64,000 nt of DNA from Meghimatium bilineatum (Eukaryota; Mollusca; Gastropoda; Stylommatophora; Philomycidae). Below the pieces are notes generated by a model. It did not search any database. It had not been told where the DNA came from and saw only the letters and a program-made list of their open reading frames with translations. Shown here piece after piece: positions 12,646 through 22,754 of this stretch (position 1 is the first letter of the stretch; each line of letters starts with the position of its first letter). Made by a program: the position numbers and the translations under genes. The stretch is from assembly GCA_034231615.1 (NCBI GenBank), contig CM067317.1, forward strand, positions 43,037,531 to 43,101,530, given 5' to 3'.

Positions 12646-13014
12646 TTAACATTTGTTAAGCTCCTCAATTTCCAATAAATTTGTTTTTGCAGATCACTTG
12701 TGTGCTAGATTAGAGCACTATATTAGAGCACTAACGCCAGTTATGTTATTCAGAAAACGAAATTAACCGAAAAAACAGGATATTTGGCCCTGCTTACAAA
12801 CTTTGTATAGTTCTATAAGATCGTACATTGTATATGTAACAGTTTGTAATAAATTAGTCAATATTTGTTATTTATTACATTACCAGCTGATAGATATTAA
12901 GAATGAACCCTTATTGGCCAGCGACAAAAGCGCACACTATAAAAAATGGGTGCAGCCATTTTTACATATTCACATAGTGAAAATGTAAATTTATATTAAT
13001 GTTTCATTTGTGGA

Positions 13015-13356
13015 AATTGGAAGATCAAAGGGGTGTAACAAAGGGTCTCGTATTGCTCTCCTGCAAACCATGGGTTAGCAGATGACAAAAATCCTAAAAG
13101 TACATCCTCGTGGTGCACACTGGAAACAGAAGTACAGCTGTTCGTGCTGTATTCCTGATAAACACTTTTAGACTTGTGTAAGGGAGTGTGGAGGCTGCAG
13201 ACGGAATGAGATTTGGCTGCACAGATAAGCAACATCTTCGACACCTCTGTGCCGTCAACACACGCATATTGTCAACGTCGACACACATCAATGGAAGACA
13301 GTCCGATCCCAGCATTGGATGGGCGACCAATGCAATCGGCATGAAATGGTAGATCC
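13015..13356 (+). repeat. Family D long non-autonomous element, 5' half (copy 1)
   Basis: Aligns with 24642-24970: gttagcagat-ac-aa-atcc, gtacatcctcgtggtgcaca, ctggaaacagaa-tacag, cgacacctc and ggccaatg. It is interrupted at 13368 by a LINE and resumes at 14109. Confidence 0.8.
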
Positions 13357-13367
13357 ATGGTGAGAGA

Positions 13368-14097
13368 TGCTAGATCTCAGAATTTTCGCGCAACAGATAG
13401 GCCTTCAAATAAACACACATAAAACGAAAATTATGAACTTTACCGGCCTGACAGAATCAATTAAACTAGATGACAATATACTAGACAACGTTTCAAATTT
13501 CGTATATTTGGGAAGCAAGATAACAGCAGACGGGGATAACGACTCAGAAATCAAGACTCGAATCGCTCTCGCCTCCAACGCCTTTAGCATACTTTCAATC
13601 ATCTGTAAGTAAATCTCAAGTAAACACATCAAACTGCGACTATTCAACGCAAGTGTGATTCCATTATTGACATATGGAGTTGGAAGTTGGAAATCTACCG
13701 CAATAATGGATAAGAAGTTAATTGCCTTCAAGAATAGACGCCTCCGAAAGATTACAAATACTAATTGGAAAGACTTCAAATCAACCGATATATTAAGAGA
13801 GGAGACATAACAAGAATATGTGACGAAAATCATCAGAAAACGCCGCTGGACATACATCGGCCACATACTTAGAATGAAGGAAGACATCATCCTACGATAA
13901 GTCTTCATGTGGACACCAGACGGAGAGAGAAAACAGGGAAGACCAAAAACAACGATCAGAAGAACATTCATGAATGAATTAAAATCAACAGGAATAAATA
14001 CACAAGACCTGCAATCCTTGGCAACTGACCGACAGGCATGGAGAACTATGACATCCGCCCTATGGCCAAACTTGGCAAAAGAGGAACTGACTGACTG
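13368..14097 (+). mobile_element. 5'-truncated LINE inserted into a family D element
   Basis: 730-bp insertion flanked by the perfect 11-bp duplication atggtgagaga (13357-13367 and 14098-14108). It encodes the RT thumb and C-terminus: IGLQINTHKTKIMNF, FVYLGSKITADGD, LTYGVGSWKST, RWTYIGHILRMK, GRPKTTIRRTF and TDRQAWRTM. In-frame stops near 13610 and after LREET show decay. It ends KEELTD-stop in an (actg)n-like tail. The same lineage occurs in reverse at 31260-32025 and 52290-52565. Confidence 0.88.
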
Positions 14098-14108
14098 ATG
14101 GTGAGAGA

Positions 14109-14795
14109 AGAAAAGATAACATACTGAGTACATTGAGAAGGTAACAAAGCGAAAGCGCCATGTGTAAATAGAAAGGAAAAACGTTCCAATGAAATCGGAA
14201 CTACAAGTTCTGTTAGTTCGAGACAAGTTATATTTACCGATGCTCCTTACGGGCAGAGACCTAAATTGGGTGCCCAGCCAAGAAGGTAGCCCTTGTCCAA
14301 CTCTACTGTCGAACTTTCCTATACCGAAAACAAGCTGGCAGAGAGAAAGGGTTCAGTATCCGATGGGCTCAGGCAAAAAAGGGATGATGTCGGTGAACGA
14401 CACCTCCGCTATTAAGGCGAAATAGCCCGGGTCCACCTCTTCTGTCGAGTTCTTCCTAAACCGGAACCAAGCTCGAGAATGAGAAAAGGTTCAGTACCCC
14501 ATGGACACAGGCATAAAACGTCTAATTACAGAGGCAAGCTCACTTTCTGCAGAACGCATCATTCAAGATAAACGTGAACGACAATCGTCTTGGCGAAGAA
14601 TCAAGAAGCGACCCGAGACCTGTCGACAGATAGGCAGGCTTTCACAAGCTAGAGAAGCCCACTACCCGAATTAAAGACATGACGAAAACGTATATGCTGG
14701 ACCACAGTGTGAGCCAACCGAGGTGTAAATAACAATTCTACTGTGGAACTAGCAATACAACGTACTTCCGGCGGAAATCATGGTAAAGCAAAATG
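14109..14795 (+). repeat. Family D long non-autonomous element, 3' half (copy 1)
   Basis: Continues the element after the LINE. It carries internal repeats of the type tccaactctactgtcgaact, then cctataccgaaaacaagc, then gagagaaagggttcagta. It ends near cttccggcggaaatcatgg, the counterpart of the 3' region at 25810. No long open frame. Confidence 0.8.
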
Positions 14796-14799
14796 AATT

Positions 14800-15885
14800 A
14801 AACTGGTTACTAAAAACACTTACCTTGCCTATGAATAAAAATATATTAAAAAGTATATAAAAACATACAATAAAACTACACAGGACAAAACCTCAACGTG
14901 TCGGTCCAAATGGGACCTTTTTTCAAGAGACAAATAACTAATAAACTAAACAATAATACACACAATAGATGAGTGAAATTTTATCATGCCATGTTTCTAT
15001 GACGCAGAAATGGAAACGCCGGCAGAAATCACACGATTTATTCGCGGTGATTATCAGAGAGCGAACGCAGAAGAAGAAGAATAATTAATATCAAAAAGAA
15101 AGTGGATTAAAGGAGTTAAAACATTCTGATGAGTCACAATGTTACAGCATATCAAATAACCAAATGTGCTATGAAAACCGACCGTCATTCAATCCTTTGA
15201 CGTCTTACAGCAACGGCAGGGATAAGAATATTTACCATGCGATATGGATGGGGCCGGATATGACTGTTGAATTTCAGTGTACGTGTCTCAATAAGGTTTA
15301 ATTAGACCTCGCTTTTTTTCGTGTCTCAACCAGATATCTTTATTTGAATCGCTATACTGTCTTGCTGCAACAAGATGTTGTTTCTTTACCTTCATGAGTT
15401 CTCCGCGATCATCGCATAGCTTCATAATGTTATCAGTTGTCTAGGACCGTAGCCACAAAAACTGGCTAAAACTCAAAACCAATTAGTGCATATTTTCATA
15501 AAGGTCATTAAATGTTTGATCAAAAGGAAGAATTGACACACGAAAACACACTAATGATCTTATTCGGTAAATCCCCCCCCCCCCACCCCACAGGTGTGAA
15601 GCGTATCTGGACCTGTTACTTCTATCAATATTATTTTATATTTCCACAAGCGGAAGGTCTAAAAGTCTCACCAGTGACAAATCAGACCAACAATCGCGCA
15701 ACATTAAAATTCTAAAAGGCTTAACAGGCATATCAACACATCATCTATACTAGGTGTGGGCACATTCCCCGAGTCCAATCATCAAGCCAGTTTTAGTGTT
15801 CAGTCAGCTCATTTAAAACTACTATATACATATACATATACTATATACTAAAACTACTAATGGGGCTAGAAAAATATTCAATAGA
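14800..15885. other. Mostly unassigned; GAA-tailed end at about 15005-15085
   Basis: At 15015-15085 the end of a family-D-like element is visible (ggcagaaatcacacgattta and gagcgaacgcagaagaag). A C13 run at 15572 may belong to a family E relic. The rest shows no feature that I recognise. Confidence 0.45.
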
Positions 15886-15889
15886 ACTT

Positions 15890-16146
15890 CTTGGGGAGCA
15901 AATAATAACAACACTGTTTACCTTCCAAGCATGTCGTAAAAGGCGACTAAGAAGGTTATGGGATGGAGTTGGCTGTCCCATCCCATATAGGGTCAGTGAC
16001 CCAGATCCATGATGAAGTCGTATGTGTCAGGCCGAAAGGCGCAGTAATCGCAGCAATGATGTAAACCATGACACAACGCATTACGTTCTCCGGACTACAT
16101 CCTGCGAAACTGCAGGAGTTTGAGAACGAACGCAGAAGAAGATCTT
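15890..16146 (+). repeat. Family C element
   Basis: About 255 bp, starting near ggggagcaaataataac and ending gaacgaacgcagaagaagat. It contains the family core: catgtcgtaaaaggcgacta, ggttatgggatggagttggc, gtgtcaggccgaaaggcgca and gtaaaccatgacacaacgca. Non-coding. Confidence 0.8.
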
Positions 16147-16309
16147 GATGCAACTAAAAAAAAACAACGCTTGTTGGCCCTACCCAAATACGGGGGAAAA
16201 AAACTAGATTCAGCCTGCCAACCTAAACAGGTTGCTAACCTCTCCTACAAAGTTGTTTTTAAACACCTCTAAGTCAGCAGTTTTTTTTTTACACAATCTG
16301 GTGCACACA

Positions 16310-16800
16310 ACTGACGGATCAAGATCCGTAGATAAGGGGCATGGATGTGCTTTAGAACCCCCCCCCCCACTCCTTATCACATCGGAATATGAATGTTAGC
16401 ACTAGTAACTTCACCATACCCCTACCCCCTATATTTTTTGTTGTGTTTCCACGAAAATGTCATCACATTTTTCATCAAAAAGTAGTTTGAACACACGAAA
16501 AGGCTCGAGTAACCTTTTATTATAGATAAACCCTCAGACCCTTAGATAAGGGGAGGATGTGTTGGGATGTTTAATCCCCCCCCCCCCTTGCATATCGGAA
16601 CATTGCATTTAGTGCTAGGAACCTGACCAAAAGGCTGGCTAAAAACTCAAATCTCCCCTCCTCCTTACATTTTTTTTTACAAAACAGCTCATCAAATGTT
16701 CATTACAAGGCAGGCATGCCATTTCTTGAATGACCTTTTCTTTCTTAGGTAATCCCCTTTTTTACAGATCTACGGCCCTGTCCCTTCACGAGAACGCGTC
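16310..16800. mobile_element. Two adjacent family E MITE-like elements
   Basis: The first starts near gatccgtagataaggggc (16320) and the second near cccttagataaggggagg (16540). The pair ends acagatctacggccctg. Each carries a C9-C12 run followed by cggaa(t/c)atg and tagtgctaggaac-type text. The termini GGGNCGTAGATA and TATCTACGGCCC are inverted. Confidence 0.55.
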
Positions 16801-17089
16801 TGCGGCCCTGGTTGAAATAATGGGCTATGAAAGCAAAGTTCTGGATACATCTCACCACAGTCCAAAAGGACAACCAGCACTATTATTATCTAAATTAAAC
16901 TAAGAATACTTTCGTTAGGCAAAACAATTCAAACATATTTTCCTCTACCAATCACTCAGATTGTAACTTTTGAACCACTCCAGCTCTCGCTCGGTTTTTG
17001 AGAAAGTGCCGGGAACCTAGTGGTGATGACTCGGGCTCGAGCTATTTTTATCCCGCTTACAACGTAGAAGTCATTGAACAAACAGGTTT

Positions 17090-17096
17090 TATAAAT
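17090..17096 (+). promoter_or_regulatory. TATA-like box
   Basis: tataaat within tttataaatgg, about 315 bases before the p38 ATG. The motif match is good, but such strings are common in AT-rich DNA. The CRE palindrome lies about 80 bases downstream, which would place it near or after a TATA-driven start. Confidence 0.3.
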
Positions 17097-17173
17097 GGCT
17101 GTATGCATCTGTCGTCTGCTCGCGGCCCGGCTAACTTGTCCCGATTTCTGAACTGTCAGCGGGTGACGCAGCC

Positions 17174-17181
17174 TGACGTCA
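17174..17181 (+). promoter_or_regulatory. CRE/ATF palindrome TGACGTCA
   Basis: Perfect 8-bp cAMP-response element, 230 bases upstream of the p38 ATG, in the GC-rich patch. A related TGACGCA lies at 17164-17170. CREB/ATF family bZIP factors bind this sequence, and ATF2 and CREB-pathway kinases are known p38 targets. That makes feedback on the gene plausible but unproven. Confidence 0.5.
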
Positions 17182-17410
17182 CTCGCGGGAATTGCACCGT
17201 ATGAACGTAATCTACCTTATTAACCTCGTCGACTGGATGTCTTCAGTGATAGTTAAGTGTGATATGGACAGTGAAGTTCTATGAGTTAAGTGCTATATAC
17301 ATTTACTGAACGATAGTCAATGGTTATCACCACGGTACCGTTTATGTTACAAATCGGCTAGCGTATTTTTTTTTGATAAGTATCGTAGAAAGGTGTTTTG
17401 TAGATTTAAA

Positions 17411-17544
17411 ATGCTGAAGAAGATGCTTGGAAACGATTTAAAACCTGGATTTTACCACACGGAACTTGTTAGCACGTCATGGGATGTGCCTCTGAGATAC
17501 AAAAGATTAACTCCTATTGGAAGTGGGGCGTATGGTCAAGTGTG
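17411..17544 (+). CDS. p38 MAP kinase, exon 1 (start codon and glycine-rich loop)
   Basis: First coding exon of a p38-family MAP kinase (MAPK11/14 type), the stress-activated Ser/Thr kinase that acts below MKK3/6 in cytoplasm and nucleus. It encodes 44 residues plus two bases of codon 45. Residues 14-30 (FYHTELVSTSWDVPLRY) align with the p38 N-terminus, and residues 37-44 (GSGAYGQV) are the ATP-binding glycine-rich loop. The ATG has A at -3 and is the first in-frame ATG before the conserved block; the N-terminus is a few residues longer than human p38-alpha. The exon ends at a consensus donor, gtaagt, at 17545. The split codon TG|C gives Cys45, restoring the family's GAYG-VC motif when joined to the exon at 59723. 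No stop interrupts it. The frame is also open upstream of the ATG for roughly 100 bases, so a further upstream start cannot be excluded, but the family length argues for this one. Confidence 0.93.
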
Positions 17545-17905
17545 GTAAGTAGTTTATTTGTTAGCGATTAGATGTATATATTTCATCATGATAATATTAT
17601 ATTCTATTACTATGTGTACGAATGCATTATGGGTGATTTTCGTATGTGTACTAACATACGTTATGTAATGAATGACAATCAAAAATAGGTCACGACACGC
17701 AGACGGTTCTTTTCCGAGACAACACATCAAAACATGTGATACGGAATATGCGTGTCTATTTAATATCTATTTATGCGACTTGTCCTTTACAGAGCATTAT
17801 CATCAATGCCATTCAGTAAACCTCTCGGTTGTGTGCAAGCTCTCCAGACTCTTCCGGTATCATGTTCAGAGGAACTTCGATATCCTACATTTATCGTAGC
17901 CTTGG

Positions 17906-18199
17906 CAGGGCAGTAGATATGTTTTCGCTTTAAAAAAAAAGGGGGGGGGGGGTCTTTACCTAAGCTAATTTTCGTGTGTAAATTCCTCTATATGATTAAA
18001 AATGTTAAGACTTTTTGTGAAAAATTGATAGGAGTGAGGGGGTTTCCCACCTTTTGTCTAAGTTCCTATGACTAAAACTTGTGTTTTAATTTGCAAGAAT
18101 CACTAGTGCCCAAACAGCTTTATTTGTTGTTTCTCGATGTATTCTGTGCATGGAAGGGGGATGTACACCCCAAACCTCACCCTCTTATCTACGGGCTTG
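17906..18199. mobile_element. Family E MITE-like element
   Basis: Inverted termini cagggcagtagat and atctacgggcttg (10 of 13 positions match when folded). Internal landmarks are a G12 run, taagttcctatgactaaaac and catggaagggggatgtacac. A phrase at 18123-18150 (gtttctcgatgtattctgtg) also occurs in the LINE at 22385, suggesting captured or nested sequence. It lies 362 bp inside intron 1. Confidence 0.6.
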
Positions 18200-18274
18200 A
18201 GTATTAGTCTACATCTGATTATCTTTCCCTGAACTTCTCTCCATGATTAATTTTTCTTAACAATTGTTTCTTCT

Positions 18275-19014
18275 TACGTGTGTCCAAAATATGTTAGTTT
18301 ATACATTTTGTGTGTCCAAAATATGTTAGCTTATACTTTTTGTGTGTCCAAAATATGTTAGCTTATACTTTTTGTGTGTCCAAAATATGTTAGCTTATAC
18401 TTTTTGTGTGTCCAAAATATGTTAGCTTATACTTTTTGTGTGTCCAAAATATGTTAGCTTATACTTTTTGTGTGTCCAAAATATGTTAGCTTATACTTTT
18501 TGTGTGTCCAAAATATGTTAGCTTATACTTTTTGTGTGTCCAAAATATGTTAGCTTATACTTTTTGTGTGTCCAAAATATGTTAGCTTATACTTTTTGTG
18601 TGTCCAAAATATGTTAGCTTATACTTTTTGTGTGTCCAAAATATGTTAGCTTATACTTTTTGTGTGTCCAAAATATGTTAGCTTATACTTTTTGTGTGTC
18701 CAAAATATGTTAGCTTATACTTTTTGTGTGTCCAAAATATGTTAGCTTATACTTTTTGTGTGTCCAAAATATGTGAGCTTATACTTTTTGTGTGTCCAAA
18801 ATATGTTAGCTTATACTTTTTGTGTGTCCAAAATATGTTAGCTTATACTTTTTGTGTGTCCAAAATATGTTAGCTTATACTTTTTGTGTGTCCAAAATAT
18901 GTTAGCTTATACTTTTTGTGTGTCCAAAATATGTTAGCTTATACTTTTTGTGTGTCCAAAATATGTTAGCTTATACTTTTTGTGTGTCCAAAATATGTTA
19001 GCTTATACTTTTTG
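18275..19014 (+). repeat. 32-bp minisatellite, about 23 near-identical units
   Basis: The unit contains gtgtgtccaaaatatgttag and cttatacttttt. Nearly all copies are identical. The first unit is divergent (tagtttatacatttt) and one unit has gtgagc for gttagc near 18774. This homogeneity points to recent expansion. It lies in p38 intron 1, 730 bp after exon 1. Confidence 0.97.
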
Positions 19015-19019
19015 ATAGT

Positions 19020-19384
19020 TTTATGATAGAGCACGTCTACTTCTATACTCTTGTTCAATTTAAGAATGAAGTGGGTCAGTGCTCCTGATTGGTTGTTGGA
19101 CATTAACCGATTGATAAGTGCCCAATAATACTGTTTTTAAATTTCCATTTTAAATGTTGTTTAAATATTGTATTTAATTGTTTTAAATAATATTGTATTT
19201 ACATGTCATCAGCTGTTTAAAAATCACCTATTGTCGCGAAATATTGTTGGGGGAGGGGGGGGGGGGTGTTTTGACACACTTCATTCTTAAAGAGAACAGT
19301 TCAGGTCTTTGCGGACGTCTGCGTTGGTTCGTCTTTCTTCCCATGTTATTTTTAGTACATTTTAATCTTTTTTGACTATTTCTA
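19020..19384. other. No recognisable feature apart from a G-run
   Basis: AT-rich, with a G-rich run at 19250-19267. No supportable gene. Confidence 0.4.
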
Positions 19385-19860
19385 AGTCAGGATTGTCCAT
19401 AAATTGTCAACAATTGTTAGCTAGTTTTTTTTTTAACCCTCCTCCTATGTCAACAAATGTCAAAAATTAATTGGCATCCCTGCTCATGTTAAGTTCCCCC
19501 CCTCCCCACTGTAAAACACTTCTTTAGCAAACAATAATACGAAAAATATATATTTTGATTAACATCGATTTATTTGGTGCATTTCTTCTTCTCAAGCGTT
19601 CATTCTCAAACTCCCGCTGGATCTCAAGCAGGGCAATGGTCCTACTAGATTTCCAGCAGAATGTAGTCCAGAGAATGGAAATGCGTTGTGTTGCCGTTTT
19701 ATTTGCGCCAATGGTCCGACACATCCGTCTTCGGCGGGGCTTGGTGTATTAATAAATAGTATTGTTGACGTCAACTTTGCCAAACCCCATTCCCCTGCAG
19801 CGTTTCAGATTTCCCCCTAAGTGTTGAGGAGATTAATTGACAACCACCCCCCCCCCTCCA
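19385..19860. mobile_element. Family F MITE-like element interrupted by a family B element
   Basis: Left part: gattgtccataaattgtcaa and cccccctccccac. Right part: tagtattgttgacgtcaact and ttgacaacc. These match the copies at 29465 and 61895. Family B sits at 19582-19739 between the imperfect direct repeats ttggtgcatt and ttggtgtatt. Confidence 0.55.
19582..19739 (-). repeat. Family B element nested in a family F element
   Basis: In + orientation it runs from cttcttctcaagcgttcatt to catccgtcttcggcggggc. The 10-bp flanking repeats differ at one base. Strand follows the GAA tail. Confidence 0.75.
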
Positions 19861-19867
19861 CCCTCAC

Positions 19868-20060
19868 ATTGGATCTCCGTGGTCTAGTGGTTAAGTCGTT
19901 CATCTTATGCTCAAGAGGTGGGAAGTTCGAATCCGGATCATGATATCTTGTTTAGACAGTACATTCTTCCCCCCCCCCCCAAGATCCTTGTGGATTACCT
20001 CTGGAAGCTACGGAGTTACGTGATATAAGTTTCAGACGGCGTGCTGTTTCGTTATGAGGG
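19868..20060 (+). repeat. tRNA-SINE family 2, copy 2
   Basis: A-box-like tggtctagtggttaagtc, then B-box-like gaagttcgaatccggatc, with tRNA spacing. The body shares atatcttgtttagac, ggattacctctggaagctac and gtgctgtttcgttatgaggg with 9640-9850. A C12 run interrupts it at 19970. It is followed directly by an (AT)n array. Confidence 0.75.
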
Positions 20061-20061
20061 A

Positions 20062-20062
<1 letters not shown>

Positions 20063-20098
<36 letters not shown>

Positions 20099-20108
20099 TA
20101 TATATATT
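20063..20108 (+). repeat. (AT)n microsatellite, left flank of a LINE
   Basis: About 46 bp of tatata ending in tagatatatatatt, directly left of the LINE at 20109. Another AT array lies at its right end. Confidence 0.9.
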
Positions 20109-21118
20109 CACCAGCTATGGTCCATCATGGGAGACATTGGCTTTCCCAAACATCTAATACATCTTTTCGAAACACTATATCACGAACAACAAGCAGCAGT
20201 AAGAGTGGAAGGAGAAACATCTGAATGGTTCGCTGTTCCAAGTGGAGTGAGTCAGGGGTGCACTTTATCCCCTTATCTTTTTAACATCTATGACGAGTAT
20301 ATAATGCGAAATGTAAGAGAAGAACTAAATTTATTCGGTGGGTACAGGATTTCAGAAATAATATATGCAGATGACTGAGTTCTCCTTACTACACATCCTG
20401 AGGGACTGAAACAGCTAATCACAACAACAAAGAAATACAGCGAGATATAAAATCTATATCTAAACGCACAGACAACAAAAATTATGACAACAGACAAAAC
20501 AAAGATCAAACCAATAATCAACATAGACAATATAGAACTAGAATGTGTAAACAAATTCGAATATCTGGGAGCAAATATAAATAGTTCCGGAGATTGTTAG
20601 GTCGAAATTAGAAGAAGACTCGCAATTGCAACACTCAAATTAACACACATGAGAAAGCTATGGCAAAGTAGTAATAACGACACTAAATTAACACTTTTAA
20701 GATCTTGCGTTTTCCCTGTGGCAACTTATGCATTCGAGACTTGGACTTTAAACAAGACAATATCAAAAAGAATAAATTCATGTGAAATGAAGTGCTACAG
20801 AAAGATCCTACGAATATCATGGACAGAGAAAAAGAAGAACATTGACATTTTGAAATTACTGAAACTAAACGAAGGGTGGCTTCTAAATACCACCATAAGA
20901 AGGATTTGGACACATAAAGCGACATGATGGTATCGAAAAGCTGATTCTAGAGGGCAGAGTGCTGGGCAAGAAAAGAAGAGGAAGACCAAGAAGACGATGG
21001 GCCAGCGATATCGAAGAATGTGTGTACATGTCTTTGGCCAATGCAGGCCTGTTTGCCCGGAACAGAGAGGCGTTCTGAGTATCCACGACGAAGACAATGT
21101 TCTGGAAAGAATATGCCA
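20109..21118 (+). mobile_element. LINE relic with RT palm, thumb and C-terminus
   Basis: Encodes DIGFPKHLIHLFETLYHEQQ, SGVSQGCTLSPYLFNIY (RT motif), ISEIIYADD (catalytic box; the next codon is a stop), FEYLGANINSSGD, VFPVATYAFETWTLNK and CYRKILRISW. A frameshifted GKKRRGRPRRRW-type end follows, then a FW-EYAT-like terminus. At least three in-frame stops. The 3' end abuts an (AT)n array. It matches the reverse-strand LINE at 42395-43004. Confidence 0.88.
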
Positions 21119-21122
21119 CTTG

Positions 21123-21155
<33 letters not shown>

Positions 21156-21158
21156 TAT
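21119..21158 (+). repeat. (AT)n microsatellite, right flank of a LINE
   Basis: tatatatatatgtatatata run immediately after the LINE's C-terminal codons. Confidence 0.9.
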
Positions 21159-21389
21159 GGGGAAATCCGAGTACACTTTAACCAATCCTCAACTCTTGTT
21201 CAACTCATCCATCCCTTGTAACGCACAATAACAAAGTAGGCGTATGTTAAGCTTTTATTTGCAAAAGATCCCGCTGTAATAATAGTCATCAAGCAATTGG
21301 TCCTATGACTAATATTATGAGTCATTGAATACAATCGTAACGCATTACTATACACATCTTTATATAGTAATATCACAGGTAAACAGTTT

Positions 21390-21532
21390 ACTTAACCGGT
21401 GACTTTCACCAGTAGAAGACCTACCAACAAGACCTACCAACAGAATTCAATCAAGTCATTTAGATCATGTTTTCGATTATTTCCGTAAATTTTGTTGGTC
21501 GGCGTTGGAAGGCGCATGATCACTTTCGCTAA
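21390..21532 (+). repeat. Family A dispersed repeat
   Basis: Contains gtgactttcaccagtagaag, acctaccaacag, attcaatcaagtcattt, catgttttcgattatttccg and gttggtcggcgttggaaggc. Other copies lie at 28480, 32995 and 41090; those also carry a terminal tatataaatagtgac. Class unknown. Confidence 0.65.
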
Positions 21533-21635
21533 AGACTTTCCAACATAATTATTTAGGACCACTTCGTTACGTTTCTTATTTATTGTTGAGCTTTCGGTTA
21601 GCACAATTTCTGCGAACGAGAAGAAAACATGAGAG

Positions 21636-21800
21636 CTTCTTCTTCTTCAGTGTTCTCACTCAAACTCCCGCTGGATCTCTCTTGTAGCAGGACAAGATCC
21701 TATTTGGCTAGTTCTTAAAAACAAGACAAACCAGCAAGACATAGTCCAAAGAATTGAAATGCGTTGTTTCACCGTATTATTTTCGCCAATGGCCTGACTT
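21636..21800 (-). repeat. Family B element
   Basis: In + orientation it runs cttcttcttcagtgttctca, ctcccgctggatctctcttg, then atgcgttgtttcaccgtatt and tttcgccaatggcctgactt. About 20 bp of extra sequence (cttaaaaacaagacaaacca) sits mid-element. Its end was copied into the adjacent 158-bp duplication. Confidence 0.7.
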
Positions 21801-22073
21801 GTACGGATCATGGGAGCTGAAGCCTTTGATTTCAACATGTTGTGGAAAGGTAGAAAGCAACTAAACCCATAAAATGAACCCCCTCTGAGTAGAAGACATC
21901 ATTTCAAAGAATTGAAATGCGTTGTTTCACCGTATTATTTTCGCCAATTGCCTGACTTGTACGGATCATGGGAGCTGAAACCTTTGATTTCAACATGTTG
22001 TAGAAAGGTAGAAAGCAACTAAACCCATAAAATGAACCCCCTCTGAGTAGAAGACATAATTTCAAAGAATTGC
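21748..22073 (+). repeat. 158-bp tandem duplication
   Basis: Two copies, 158 bp apart, of a block from aaagaattgaaatgcgttgt to agtagaagacat-atttca, plus the start of a third. They differ by only a few substitutions, so the duplication is young. One junction lies in the family B element. Confidence 0.9.
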
Positions 22074-22189
22074 ACACTACTGAGACTTAGTTTTTATGTT
22101 ATGAAGTAAAGGCCTGTTAAAACCACACCCTTGTCTATCCCCGTGTGATCAGAATATACACATTAGCCGTTAAGCGTAGCGGTGGTGAT

Positions 22190-22495
22190 TAGGAGCTTTA
22201 GTTGTCTATCCAAGGCCTGATGTGTCACCTTGGCTGCATCGAATCCGTATGTGCTCAGTGTGTAAGGTTATCTTGATGTTATCTATCCATCTTTTTCTAC
22301 GTCTTCCACTGACCTTGTATCCGGATCTTCTTATGTTATATGTTGGTAGTTGGTATGGTTCATTCTCATAAGGTGTCCAAACCACTTGCTGTTTCTCGAT
22401 GTATTATGTGCATGGTTTTATGCCGATTCTTCTCCTGATTTCATCATTTCTCATTTTGTCTAGTTTGGTCAATCTGGCTGTTTTTTTTTGTCAGG
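22190..22495 (-). mobile_element. LINE 3' end relic
   Basis: The reverse strand gives MRNDEI-RRIGIKP, then after frameshifts WFGH-MRMNHTNY, RRSGYK and GRRRKRWIDNIK. The right edge is a T8 run. Dead copy. Confidence 0.65.
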
Positions 22496-22559
22496 CATTA
22501 CATCTTACAACAACAACAAATAAAAACCAACTCTCAACATGCCCAATAGTTGTTGTTGT

Positions 22560-22692
22560 CATGTGACGTTTCTTTCCAGAGCGTAGTCTTCCTTATGCAT
22601 CTCCTGAAATTCGCACGGTCTCTGTCAAATTGTCCCACCTCCGCCATTAGCATGTGCATGCATTCCTGAATATCTCTAACATGTCGTAAGGA
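22560..22692 (-). mobile_element. LINE 3' tip next to a (GTT)n tract
   Basis: In + orientation, catgtgacgtttctttccag and agcgtagtcttccttatgca match the 3' tip of the LINEs at 42405 and 62204. It is preceded directly by gttgttgttgt (22545-22558). Confidence 0.6.
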
Positions 22693-22754
22693 ACTTGTCC
22701 AATAGTACTTACCTCAAACACAAGGTCGATCATTTTTACAATAAAAGTACAAAC

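Larger units (their letters stand above)
16990..17410 (+). promoter_or_regulatory. Putative p38 promoter and 5' UTR
   Basis: This stretch before the p38 start codon is less AT-rich than its surroundings (GC-rich around 17110-17200). It holds a TATA-like box, a CRE palindrome, a nearby TGACGCA half-match and a TGACTCG AP-1-like core around 17025. No recognisable transposon overlaps it, unlike nearly all flanking DNA, which fits purifying selection on a promoter. The transcription start is not determined, and a 5' UTR intron is possible. Confidence 0.5.

Noticed and set aside
18275..19014. CRISPR array
   Set aside because: Direct tandem repeats with no unique spacers, in an animal genome. The same holds for the other arrays.
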